64,000 bases of DNA from Mangrovimonas sp. ST2L15 (GTDB taxonomy: Bacteria > Bacteroidota > Bacteroidia > Flavobacteriales > Flavobacteriaceae), in the NCBI RefSeq assembly GCF_001280515.1, contig NZ_LBIQ01000028.1, positions 1 to 64,000 of the forward strand. The letters run 5' to 3'. The translations under genes were made by a program, and so were the position numbers. Below the pieces are notes generated by a model that saw only the letters and a list, made by a program, of their open reading frames with translations, had not been told where the DNA came from and did no database searches. Below, piece after piece: positions 35,384-43,516 of the stretch. Each line of letters starts with the position of its first letter. The stretch's first letter is position 1.

Positions 35384-35755
35384 ATGGCGAAAAAGGAATC
35401 TAATGCTGATCTACTGATAGCAACTATTTTAAGTGGAATTGAAGATGTCAAGGGGAAAGAAATCAATATTTTAGATTTACGGGAGATTGAAAACACAGTT
35501 TGCGACTACTTTATCATTTGTGAGGGGACTTCGAATACGCAAGTAAGTGCCATTGTAAACTCAATCCAGAAAAAAGTTAGTAAAGAATTAAAAGACAAAC
35601 CATGGCACGTGGAAGGCATGGATAATGCTGAATGGGTTTTAATGGATTATGTCAACGTGGTTGTACATGTTTTCCAAAAACACGTTAGGGAGTATTATGA
35701 CATAGAAAGCCTTTGGGGTGATGCGAAAACAACAATTATCGAAACGAATTATTAA
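35384..35755 (+). CDS. rsfS: Ribosomal silencing factor RsfS
   Basis: Binds uL14 of the large ribosomal subunit and prevents subunit joining in starvation. The 123 residues fit the RsfS/Iojap family: INILDLREIENTVCDYFIIC, then STNTQVSAI and WVLMDYVNVVVHVF. It precedes ftsH by 8 nt on the same strand. Such a link with ftsH is common in Bacteroidetes, with birA divergent upstream. Confidence 0.96.
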   Translation: MAKKESNADLLIATILSGIEDVKGKEINILDLREIENTVCDYFIICEGTSNTQVSAIVNSIQKKVSKELKDKPWHVEGMDNAEWVLMDYVNVVVHVFQKHVREYYDIESLWGDAKTTIIETNY

Positions 35756-35763
35756 AGAAATTA

Positions 35764-37755
35764 ATGGCAGCTAACAAAAATAATCCTAAGAATAAAAAAC
35801 CAAAATTCAGTCCTTATTGGATTTATGGAATCCTGATAGCTATGTTTATCGGGCTTCAACTTTTTAGTGGCGGCGGCTTACAAGATGCTAGCACTACAAC
35901 GCCTTCACAATTTATTCAATATCTTAAGGATGGTGATGTTCAAAAGGTAGAGATAGTTAATAAACGTGAAGCAAAGGTTTACTTAACTACCGAAGCTGAA
36001 TCAAAAGAAATACATAAAAATTCAAAACCTACATCTTTACTACCTTCAGCCACTAAATTACCGAACTACAAGTTTGAATTTGGAGATTTAGCAAATTTTG
36101 AGGATCAAATTAATGATGTCATAAAAAATGAAAACCTGGACCCAGCGCCAAAAGTTGTTTACAAAACAGAACAAAATGTTTGGGGCGACTTCTTAATCAG
36201 CATGCTTCCCTTCATATTATTAATAGGTGTTTGGATTTTTATCATGAGAAGAATGTCTGCTGGGAGCGGTGGTGGTGCTGGAGGGCAAATTTTCAATATT
36301 GGAAAGTCGAAAGCCAAATTATTTGACGAAAACACAGAGGTGAAAGTTTCTTTTAAAGACGTTGCCGGACTAGAAGGAGCTAAAGAAGAAGTTCAGGAAA
36401 TCGTTGACTTCTTAAAGAACCCAGAAAAATACACTTCTTTAGGAGGAAAGATTCCAAAAGGAGCCTTATTAGTAGGTTCTCCTGGAACAGGTAAAACATT
36501 GTTGGCTAAAGCCGTTGCGGGAGAAGCCCAAGTACCATTTTTCTCTCTTTCAGGATCTGATTTTGTGGAAATGTTTGTAGGTGTTGGTGCCTCAAGAGTA
36601 AGAGACTTATTTAAACAAGCTAAAGAAAAATCTCCATCCATAATCTTTATTGATGAAATTGACGCCATAGGTAGAGCGAGAGGGAAAAACAATTTTTCAG
36701 GTTCTAATGATGAGCGCGAAAACACATTAAACCAATTGTTGACAGAAATGGACGGTTTTGGGACTAATACCAATGTAATTGTATTGGCGGCAACCAACCG
36801 AGCTGATATTCTTGACAAGGCTTTAATGCGTGCAGGTAGATTTGACAGACAAATTTTTGTTGATCTTCCAGATGTGAGAGAGCGTAAAGAAATATTTGAG
36901 GTTCATTTAAGACCTCTTAAAAAAGATAAGGATTTAGATCTTGACTTTTTATCAAAACAAACTCCAGGATTCTCTGGTGCAGATATTGCCAATGTTTGTA
37001 ACGAAGCTGCTTTAATTGCCGCTAGAAAAGGAAAAAAGAGCGTTGGGAAGCAAGATTTCCTTGATGCTGTAGATAGAATTATTGGAGGTCTTGAGAAGAA
37101 AAATAAAATCATAACTCCTGAAGAGAAAAAAGCCATTGCTTTTCACGAAGCTGGACATGCCACTGTGAGTTGGATGTTGGAGCATGCTGCTCCACTAGTT
37201 AAAGTTACAATCGTTCCAAGAGGAAGATCTTTAGGTGCCGCTTGGTACCTGCCAGAAGAACGACTCATTGTAAGGCCAGAGCAAATGCTTGATGAAATGT
37301 GTGCTGCCATGGGTGGTCGTGCTGCTGAAAAGGTTATTTTTGATAAAATCTCAACAGGAGCTCTAAGTGATTTGGAAAAGGTAACCAAACAAGCAAGAGC
37401 TATGGTAACCATTTATGGCCTGAGTGATAAAGTTGGAAATTTAACCTATTACGATTCCAGCGGACAAAACGACTATGGTTTTACCAAGCCTTATAGTGAA
37501 AAAACGGCGGAGTTAATTGATAAAGAAATTTCTGATATCGTTGAAGAACAATACCAAAGAGCCATCAATTTATTAACCCAACACAAAGATAAGTTGACCG
37601 AATTGGCTGAAGTTCTTCTAGAAAAAGAAGTTATTTTCAAGGACAATCTAGAGAAAATTTTCGGTAAGCGTCCCTTTGCAAAAGAGGAAGAGCTAACAGA
37701 AATGGATAACTTGGAAGACAACAATAAACCTATTGAGGTTAATGAAGAAAAGTAA
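35764..37755 (+). CDS. ftsH: ATP-dependent zinc metalloprotease FtsH
   Basis: Membrane-bound AAA protease that degrades misfolded and unassembled membrane proteins. The 663 residues contain two membrane segments (about 18-36 and 142-160) around an extracytoplasmic region. The AAA domain has Walker A GSPGTGKT (about 238-245), Walker B IIFIDEIDAIG and the SRH region ATNRADILDKALMRAGRFDRQ. The protease domain carries the zinc motif HEAGH near 461-465. The acidic C-terminus varies. A strong terminator follows. Confidence 0.98.
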   Translation: MAANKNNPKNKKPKFSPYWIYGILIAMFIGLQLFSGGGLQDASTTTPSQFIQYLKDGDVQKVEIVNKREAKVYLTTEAESKEIHKNSKPTSLLPSATKLPNYKFEFGDLANFEDQINDVIKNENLDPAPKVVYKTEQNVWGDFLISMLPFILLIGVWIFIMRRMSAGSGGGAGGQIFNIGKSKAKLFDENTEVKVSFKDVAGLEGAKEEVQEIVDFLKNPEKYTSLGGKIPKGALLVGSPGTGKTLLAKAVAGEAQVPFFSLSGSDFVEMFVGVGASRVRDLFKQAKEKSPSIIFIDEIDAIGRARGKNNFSGSNDERENTLNQLLTEMDGFGTNTNVIVLAATNRADILDKALMRAGRFDRQIFVDLPDVRERKEIFEVHLRPLKKDKDLDLDFLSKQTPGFSGADIANVCNEAALIAARKGKKSVGKQDFLDAVDRIIGGLEKKNKIITPEEKKAIAFHEAGHATVSWMLEHAAPLVKVTIVPRGRSLGAAWYLPEERLIVRPEQMLDEMCAAMGGRAAEKVIFDKISTGALSDLEKVTKQARAMVTIYGLSDKVGNLTYYDSSGQNDYGFTKPYSEKTAELIDKEISDIVEEQYQRAINLLTQHKDKLTELAEVLLEKEVIFKDNLEKIFGKRPFAKEEELTEMDNLEDNNKPIEVNEEK

Positions 37756-37791
37756 TTCTCGAAAAGTCTTTTATATTTGTTAACCTTATTC

Positions 37792-37831
37792 AAAAATCTT
37801 AATTTAACGATAACGTTAGGTTAAGATTTTT
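37792..37831 (+). terminator. Strong terminator after ftsH
   Basis: AAAAATCTTAA ... TTAAGATTTTT outer stem (11 bp), two U-G wobble pairs and an inner TAACG / CGTTA stem with an ATAA loop, then a T tract. It ends exactly where the next promoter box begins. Confidence 0.92.
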
Positions 37832-37839
37832 TATATTTG
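37832..37839 (+). promoter_or_regulatory. Candidate -7 promoter box for the LUD-cdsA-psd operon
   Basis: TATATTTG immediately after the ftsH terminator, 42 nt before the LUD gene ATG. A second identical box at 37772-37779 lies upstream of the terminator. Confidence 0.55.
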
Positions 37840-37881
37840 AAAAAAGCCGCGAAAACCAGATTTTAATAGCAAAGAAACTAA

Positions 37882-38493
37882 ATGAGTCTATTTAGAAAAC
37901 TTTTTGGTTCCAAAACAGATCATTCGGAAGAAGAAATTAAGTCGAATGAACGAAGCAAATACATGCCAGAAGTTAAGTTGCCAGTAGACGAAAGATTTAC
38001 CATAAATTTCAAGCGAAATGGAGGCAAATTTTTGTACTGCGAAGACTTGAATGAAATCTTTGATGCATTAGAAAACATCATTCATGAAAACCAATGGATG
38101 AACAAACAGGTTATGGTTATTGACAATAACCTCAAAGATACTTTCAAGAACTTTGAGGTTAAAATGACAACATCAGCTCAAGATTCAGAATTCTTCTTGA
38201 CTACCTGTGAAAATCTAATCGCAGATGATGGTTCCTTACTAATTTCGTCCAATCAAATCGCTGAAAAAAAATTAGGCGAGTTCCCTGATCACTTTGTTGT
38301 TTTCGCTACAACTAGTCAGATCGTTGAAAGCATAAGTGAAGGACTGAGGGGAATCAAATCAAAAAATAAGAGACAGATTCCAACTAACATTACCACTATT
38401 AAACATTTCAAGGCCACTTCTTCTGAAGAAGATTTTATGACCTACGGAAGCCATTCTAAGGATCTATACCTCCTACTCCTAGAAGACCTTTAA
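37882..38493 (+). CDS. LUD-domain protein (LutC/YkgG-like)
   Basis: A 203-residue protein with a LUD domain, recognised by GKFLYCEDLNEIFDALENII near the start and a C-terminal strand pattern ending in SKDLYLLLLEDL. LUD proteins of the LutC type take part in lactate use, but no lutA or lutB gene is next to it. It lies 1 nt before cdsA and thus shares an operon with phospholipid genes, which suggests another role here. The N-terminal MSLFRKLFGS is a short basic, amphipathic stretch. Confidence 0.82.
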   Translation: MSLFRKLFGSKTDHSEEEIKSNERSKYMPEVKLPVDERFTINFKRNGGKFLYCEDLNEIFDALENIIHENQWMNKQVMVIDNNLKDTFKNFEVKMTTSAQDSEFFLTTCENLIADDGSLLISSNQIAEKKLGEFPDHFVVFATTSQIVESISEGLRGIKSKNKRQIPTNITTIKHFKATSSEEDFMTYGSHSKDLYLLLLEDL

Positions 38494-38494
38494 T

Positions 38495-39316
38495 ATGAAA
38501 GAAGTTCTCATCAGATCATTTTCTGGATTATTATACATATCCTTACTCATTTGTTCTATGTTTTTTGAACATGCGTTGGTTATTGTATTTTTTATTTTTG
38601 GACTTATTTGTATGGCTGAGTTTAGAAAACTAATCCATTACAAATCCTATGTGCCCTTTATTACCTTTTCAATCTTATATCTGATCTTCGGATTTTGGCC
38701 GTTTGTTATGAAAACAGATTCGGGCCTAAAGGAGGCCACACAAATACTTCATGTCATTACTATTTTTGTCCAATTATTTTTGATAAAAGATTTATTCACT
38801 CACAAGAATATACCTCTTTTCATTTCTAAGCGGGTTATACTTACCACATTTTACTTATCCAGTGGATTTGTATTTATGATTCTTATTTCAAAGTTTAAGG
38901 AAGTCTATAATCCTTATGTCCTCTTAGGATGTTTTATATTGGTTTGGACCAACGATACGTTTGCTTATTTAGTCGGGAAAAACTTTGGAAAACAGAAGTT
39001 ATTTGAGAAAGTATCTCCAAAGAAGACAGTTGAAGGCTTTTTAGGAGGTTTGTTTTTTTCCTGTGTGGCAAGTTATTTTATTGCTACCTTTACAGATACT
39101 TTTAGCTTTACCAAATGGCTATCCTTAGGTATAATTATAGCGGTTTTTGGTACGTTAGGAGACTTAATAGAATCTAAGTTTAAAAGACAGGCAAAAGTAA
39201 AGGACAGTGGAGTTATTATGCCTGGTCATGGAGGGTTATTAGACCGATTGGACAGTATGATTTTTGCATCACCTTATATCTTTTTGTTTTTACAATTATT
39301 TAAATATGTTTCATAA
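38495..39316 (+). CDS. cdsA: Phosphatidate cytidylyltransferase
   Basis: Makes CDP-diacylglycerol from phosphatidate and CTP, the precursor of membrane phospholipids. The 273 residues have about seven hydrophobic segments and the CDP-diglyceride synthetase signature GVIMPGHGGLLDRLDSM near the C-terminus, with KFGKQKLFEKVSPKKTVEG-type residues before it. It lies 1 nt after the LUD gene and overlaps psd by 11 nt. Confidence 0.95.
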   Translation: MKEVLIRSFSGLLYISLLICSMFFEHALVIVFFIFGLICMAEFRKLIHYKSYVPFITFSILYLIFGFWPFVMKTDSGLKEATQILHVITIFVQLFLIKDLFTHKNIPLFISKRVILTTFYLSSGFVFMILISKFKEVYNPYVLLGCFILVWTNDTFAYLVGKNFGKQKLFEKVSPKKTVEGFLGGLFFSCVASYFIATFTDTFSFTKWLSLGIIIAVFGTLGDLIESKFKRQAKVKDSGVIMPGHGGLLDRLDSMIFASPYIFLFLQLFKYVS

Positions 39317-39956
39317 AGAAGGACATAAAATTATTTTAGGGACTTTCATTTTAATTATTGCCCTAACCATCCTTGTAGAATTTACCATTTCATTATCATG
39401 GCTTCGTGTTTTATTGGAAATCGCACTTTTGGTGTTTTTTGTCCTCATCCTTCAGTTTTTTAGAAATCCAAAAAGGATTTTTGCCGCCAATGAAGCTCAA
39501 GTTTTAAGTTGTGTAGACGGTAAGGTAGTTGTCATTGAGGAAGTATTTGAAAAAGAATATTTCAAGGACCAAAGACTTCAAGTCAGTGTTTTTATGTCAC
39601 CTGTCAACGTGCATGTTACTAGATATCCTATTACAGGAAAAGTACTGTTTAGCAAATACCATCCAGGAAAATATTTAGTGGCCTGGCATCCTAAAGCCAG
39701 TGAAGAAAATGAACGCACAACGGTTGTTGTTGAGAACCCAACTTTTGGGCCGATACTGTATCGACAAATAGCCGGCGCCTTAGCAAAGCGCATTGTAAAT
39801 TACGCTGAAGAAGGACAAGAAGTTCTACAAAGTACAGATTCTGGATTTATCAAATTTGGGTCAAGAGTAGATTTATTTTTACCTTTAGATAGCAATATCA
39901 AGGTTGCTTTAAACGAGGTAGTCAAAGGAGGCATTACGGTTATTGCAGAAAAATAA
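39306..39956 (+). CDS. psd: Phosphatidylserine decarboxylase family protein
   Basis: A 216-residue PSD of the short type, which forms phosphatidylethanolamine. A membrane segment lies at about 10-45, VHVTRYPITG and the self-cleavage region FIKFGSRVDLFLP are visible, and the GS pair is the pyruvoyl cleavage site. The ATG at 39306 lies inside the cdsA 3' end (11 nt overlap); a start at 39264 would add 14 residues without homology. It also overlaps the next gene by 1 nt (TAATG). Confidence 0.93.
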   Translation: MFHKEGHKIILGTFILIIALTILVEFTISLSWLRVLLEIALLVFFVLILQFFRNPKRIFAANEAQVLSCVDGKVVVIEEVFEKEYFKDQRLQVSVFMSPVNVHVTRYPITGKVLFSKYHPGKYLVAWHPKASEENERTTVVVENPTFGPILYRQIAGALAKRIVNYAEEGQEVLQSTDSGFIKFGSRVDLFLPLDSNIKVALNEVVKGGITVIAEK

Positions 39957-40222
39957 TGACTGCAGAGGATTTAGATAAAACATTTCAAGATGCCGTAGAA
40001 CGCATTAACAAACACAAGGAACCATTCCCAGCAGATTTCCTATTACGCCTTTATGCCTATTACAAAAAGGCCACCAATGACTATGGTCGCCCTAACAGTA
40101 AAAAGCAAATAATAAATGCTTTTAAAACAAATGCCCTATTTCAAGTTCAAAATGTTTCTCCTGACGAAGCGAAAAGAAAATATATTGAACTTGTAAATAA
40201 CTACTTCCTTTATAGAAAGTAA
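39956..40222 (+). CDS. Acyl-CoA-binding protein
   Basis: An 88-residue acyl-CoA-binding protein, binding long-chain acyl-CoA in the cytoplasm. The four-helix pattern is visible with FLLRLYAYYKKATNDYGRP (the ACBP signature, with YGRP in place of the eukaryotic GD-x-N-T-x-RPG) and KRKYIELVNNY at the end. The start ATG is shared with the psd stop (TAATG), so it is translationally linked to phospholipid synthesis. Bacterial ACBPs are uncommon outside a few groups. Confidence 0.9.
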   Translation: MTAEDLDKTFQDAVERINKHKEPFPADFLLRLYAYYKKATNDYGRPNSKKQIINAFKTNALFQVQNVSPDEAKRKYIELVNNYFLYRK

Positions 40223-40239
40223 TCTTCTCCAATAAAATT

Positions 40240-41898
40240 CTATTTCAACAAAAATCCTAAAGGTCTGCCCGTAGCACCACTAGGAAAACTTACTCCCAAC
40301 AATGAAGAGATTGTTGAAGCAATATCAGGAATTACAGTACGCTTAAACGTATGACCTTGTTTAATTCCTTTTCCATAAAATAATAGAGGTACATGCGTAT
40401 CATAATTAAATCCAGAACCATGAGTAGATCCAGTTCTGCCGTAAGAAATGAAGGCTGGGTCTTGCACCACTAGAACGTCTCCCGATCTTTTTTGGTTAAA
40501 TCCGTTTTCCAACAATTCCTCAACACCCGTTGTAAAAGAGGTTGAAGCCATTGTTTTTGCAGTGTAAGCCTTATATACATTATCATAGGATAAAAGCTCA
40601 TCTACAATGGCATCTTGAACATCATCCAAATCCAATCCCAACTCCTTTATTTTCTCTCTATTTAGAAAGACCTGATTATTGCTAATATTTTCAACCAAAT
40701 CGTCATGCCCAAAATCCTTCTTCATAAACGCATCAAATTTCTTTTTGGAATCTGAATTATTCAAATAACCAGAAGGTATTTTCACACTGTGTAAATATGC
40801 AGGCACCTCAACAGCTCCATGATCTGCAGTTAAAAAAACTGTGTATTCTCCTTCACCTACCTTATCATCCAATGCCTTAAACAAGCGCGCTAAATCGAAA
40901 TCTAGTCTAATGTACGTATCTTCAATTTCTTTTGAATTAACTCCAAAATTATGCCCTACATAATCGGTACTTGAAAAACTAACTGTAAGCACATCTGTTA
41001 TTTTGTCCTGTCCCAATTGTTCTCCATCCAATGCTGCGATAGCAAAATCGGCAGTCATACTATTACCGTATGGTGTTGTTTTTAAAATATCAAAATATCC
41101 GTTTTTCTCTTTTAAGGCATTTAAATCATAAGGAAAGGTTGCAGTTTCTTTTCCTTTAAACCCGCCTTCAAATTCATTTAAATCCAAACCGCTCTCCACA
41201 TACGTATCAATATTGTAGTAGGTATCCCAAGTTTTCATATAGGAAGCTGAGTTCCCTGATTTATTAAAATCAATCACCCATTGAGGCAATTCCTTCATAT
41301 AAAAAGAACTTGTTATCCAACGCCCCTCATCACTTCCATGAAACCAATAGGCGGCATTAGCAGTATGACCTGCTGGTAAAATAGCTCCCCTATCCTTTAA
41401 TGCAACCCCTATCGTTTTCCCTTTAAATTGGGTAAACATTCTGTTTTCATCTCCAAAGGTAGTTGTCATTAATCTGTGAGGTGACATTTTTCCACTAGGA
41501 GAATCCGTTCCTACAGGCGAAACGCCCTCATCTTCTGCACAGTAAATAGTTTCCTTTATTTCCTTATCATACCAGTTATTTCCAATAATTCCATGATACT
41601 TAGGCGTGGTTCCTGTATAAACTGAAGCATGCCCAGGGCCAGTATATGTGGGGATATAGTTAAAATGATTGTTTCTACAATCAAATCCTTGATTCATCAG
41701 TCTTTTAAAACCATCATTCCCATATTTGTTATAGAATCGTGTTAAATAATCATATCGCATTTGATCAACTACAATACCAACCACCAATTTTGGACGATTC
41801 CAATCACTTCCATTTTCAGTGGTAGCTTTTTTAGATTTTTGGGCAAATAAATTCGCACAACTAATAGAGATTAAAACAAATACTAAAAACTTTTTCAT
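40240..41898 (-). CDS. pafA: Alkaline phosphatase PafA
   Basis: A 552-residue secreted phosphate monoesterase of the PafA type, which in flavobacteria acts in the periplasm even when phosphate is plentiful. A signal peptide ends ANLFAQ. Metal ligand Asp45 is in VVDQMRYD, the nucleophile Thr86 in TYTGPGHAS, Asn107 in GIIGNNW, and the Lys168/Arg170 pair in ALKDRGAILPAGH, equivalent to Lys162/Arg164 of the described PafA. Later zinc ligands are FLTADHGAVEVP and THGSGF. A TATTTTTG box lies 22 nt upstream. Confidence 0.96.
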   Translation of the reverse strand: MKKFLVFVLISISCANLFAQKSKKATTENGSDWNRPKLVVGIVVDQMRYDYLTRFYNKYGNDGFKRLMNQGFDCRNNHFNYIPTYTGPGHASVYTGTTPKYHGIIGNNWYDKEIKETIYCAEDEGVSPVGTDSPSGKMSPHRLMTTTFGDENRMFTQFKGKTIGVALKDRGAILPAGHTANAAYWFHGSDEGRWITSSFYMKELPQWVIDFNKSGNSASYMKTWDTYYNIDTYVESGLDLNEFEGGFKGKETATFPYDLNALKEKNGYFDILKTTPYGNSMTADFAIAALDGEQLGQDKITDVLTVSFSSTDYVGHNFGVNSKEIEDTYIRLDFDLARLFKALDDKVGEGEYTVFLTADHGAVEVPAYLHSVKIPSGYLNNSDSKKKFDAFMKKDFGHDDLVENISNNQVFLNREKIKELGLDLDDVQDAIVDELLSYDNVYKAYTAKTMASTSFTTGVEELLENGFNQKRSGDVLVVQDPAFISYGRTGSTHGSGFNYDTHVPLLFYGKGIKQGHTFKRTVIPDIASTISSLLGVSFPSGATGRPLGFLLK

Positions 41899-41920
41899 TC
41901 TAAGGGTATTTTAATGCCCA

Positions 41921-41928
41921 CAAAAATA
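41921..41928 (-). promoter_or_regulatory. Candidate -7 promoter box for pafA
   Basis: TATTTTTG on the minus strand, 22 nt before the pafA ATG; matches TAnnTTTG. Confidence 0.55.
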
Positions 41929-42007
41929 ACCCATTTCGTATAGGATATGTTAAAATTAAGGTTAAAAAACATATACTTTTCTTACTTTAGCATCAACAAA
42001 AAAGTCT

Positions 42008-42745
42008 ATGACCTACCTTCACAATATTGGTGCTTATTTTATCATGATTAAGGACATGTTCCGCAAACCAACAAGGTGGTCTGTAATGAAAGGACTTATC
42101 TTTAAGGAGATTGATGACCTAATCATCGGATCTATGGGAATCGTGGCTTTTATCTCATTTTTTGTGGGAGGGGTTGTCACCATACAAACAGCTTTAAATA
42201 TTAGCAACCCATTAATTCCGAAGTATTTAGTAGGTTTCGCCACAAGACAATCCGTCATTCTAGAATTTGCCCCCACTTTTATTTCCATCATTATGGCTGG
42301 AAAAGTAGGCTCCTATATTACTTCAAGTATAGGTACCATGAGGGTGACCGAGCAAATAGATGCCTTGGAAGTCATGGGGATTAATGCGATAAACTATTTA
42401 GTCTTCCCAAAATTTGTAGCCATGATGTTTTATCCGTTTGTTATTTCCATCGCCATGTTCTTGGGAATTTTGGGTGGATTGGCTGCTTGTGTTTATGGCG
42501 GTTTTACAACTGTAGAAGATTATGTAAGAGGGGTTCAAGAGGATTTCATTCCATTTCATATGGCATATGCCTTTATCAAAACCTTTGTTTTCGCATTTTT
42601 ATTAGCTACTATTCCTTCTTATTATGGCTATTTCATGAGAGGTGGCTCTTTAGAAGTTGGAAAAGCTAGTACCACAGCATTTGTTTGGACCAGTGTTGCC
42701 ATTATATTATCAAACTATTTATTAACCCAAATGCTTTTAAGTTAA
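42008..42745 (+). CDS. mlaE: MlaE-type ABC permease
   Basis: A 245-residue inner-membrane permease of the MlaE family, part of an importer or exporter of phospholipids between the inner and outer membranes. Five membrane segments and the MlaE signatures LEFAPTFISIIMAGKVGSYI and EQIDALEVMGINAINYLV are visible. It is directly followed by the ATPase, with its stop overlapping the next start (TAATG). The substrate-binding MlaD gene is not in this window. Confidence 0.95.
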   Translation: MTYLHNIGAYFIMIKDMFRKPTRWSVMKGLIFKEIDDLIIGSMGIVAFISFFVGGVVTIQTALNISNPLIPKYLVGFATRQSVILEFAPTFISIIMAGKVGSYITSSIGTMRVTEQIDALEVMGINAINYLVFPKFVAMMFYPFVISIAMFLGILGGLAACVYGGFTTVEDYVRGVQEDFIPFHMAYAFIKTFVFAFLLATIPSYYGYFMRGGSLEVGKASTTAFVWTSVAIILSNYLLTQMLLS

Positions 42746-43512
42746 TGATTGAAGTTAGAGACATTCATAAATCTTTTGGGGACACCGAAATTTTAAAGGG
42801 TATTTCTACCACTTTTGAAAAAGGAAAAACGAGTTTGGTTATTGGTCAAAGTGGTTCTGGAAAAACTGTATTCCTAAAATGCCTATTGGGGTTGTTCACT
42901 CCAGAAAAAGGACAAATCATCTATGACGGACAATCTTATACAGATTTAAGTCCAGACCAAAAGCGAACGCTTCGTTCGGAAATGGGTATGGTTTTTCAAG
43001 GAAGTGCCTTATTTGATTCCATGACCATTGGAGAAAACGTCATGTTCCCATTGCGTATGTTTACCAAACAGAGCATGAGTGAAATGCAGGATCGTGTGAA
43101 TTTGGTTTTAAAAAGAGTTAATCTTGCTGATGCCCAAAAGAAAATGCCCAGTGAGGCATCAGGAGGAATGCAGAAACGTGTCGCCATTGCTCGCGCTATT
43201 GTAAACCAACCTAAATATTTGTTTTGTGATGAGCCCAATTCAGGGTTGGATCCTAGAACAGCTATTGTCATTGACAATTTAATTCAAGAAATAACAGACG
43301 AATATAACATTACAACCATTATCAACTCCCATGACATGAACTCAGTTATGGAAATTGGCGAAAAAATTGTATTCTTAAAAGATGGTGTAAAGGCTTGGGA
43401 AGGATCCAATGCAACCATTTTTAGAACTGAAAATGAAGCCGTAACTAATTTTGTTTATTCTTCGGAATTATTCAAAAAAGTAAGACGAATGTATCAGGAA
43501 GAGAATGAGTAA
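42745..43512 (+). CDS. mlaF: MlaF-type ABC transporter ATPase
   Basis: A 255-residue ABC ATPase. Walker A GQSGSGKT is at 34-41, the signature ASGGMQKRVAIARAI and Walker B LFCDEPNSGLDP follow, then the H-loop NSHDM. SGGMQ in the signature matches Mla-type ATPases, and the partner mlaE lies upstream with a 1-nt overlap at TAATG. The ATG at 42745 was chosen because it overlaps that stop and starts the conserved MIEVRDIHKSFG; an upstream start at 42685 would lie inside mlaE. Confidence 0.95.
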   Translation: MIEVRDIHKSFGDTEILKGISTTFEKGKTSLVIGQSGSGKTVFLKCLLGLFTPEKGQIIYDGQSYTDLSPDQKRTLRSEMGMVFQGSALFDSMTIGENVMFPLRMFTKQSMSEMQDRVNLVLKRVNLADAQKKMPSEASGGMQKRVAIARAIVNQPKYLFCDEPNSGLDPRTAIVIDNLIQEITDEYNITTIINSHDMNSVMEIGEKIVFLKDGVKAWEGSNATIFRTENEAVTNFVYSSELFKKVRRMYQEENE

Positions 43513-43516
43513 ATAA

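Noticed and set aside
36393-36818. A 141-codon minus-strand frame inside ftsH
   Set aside because: Antisense to the conserved AAA domain; the openness is explained by codon bias of ftsH.
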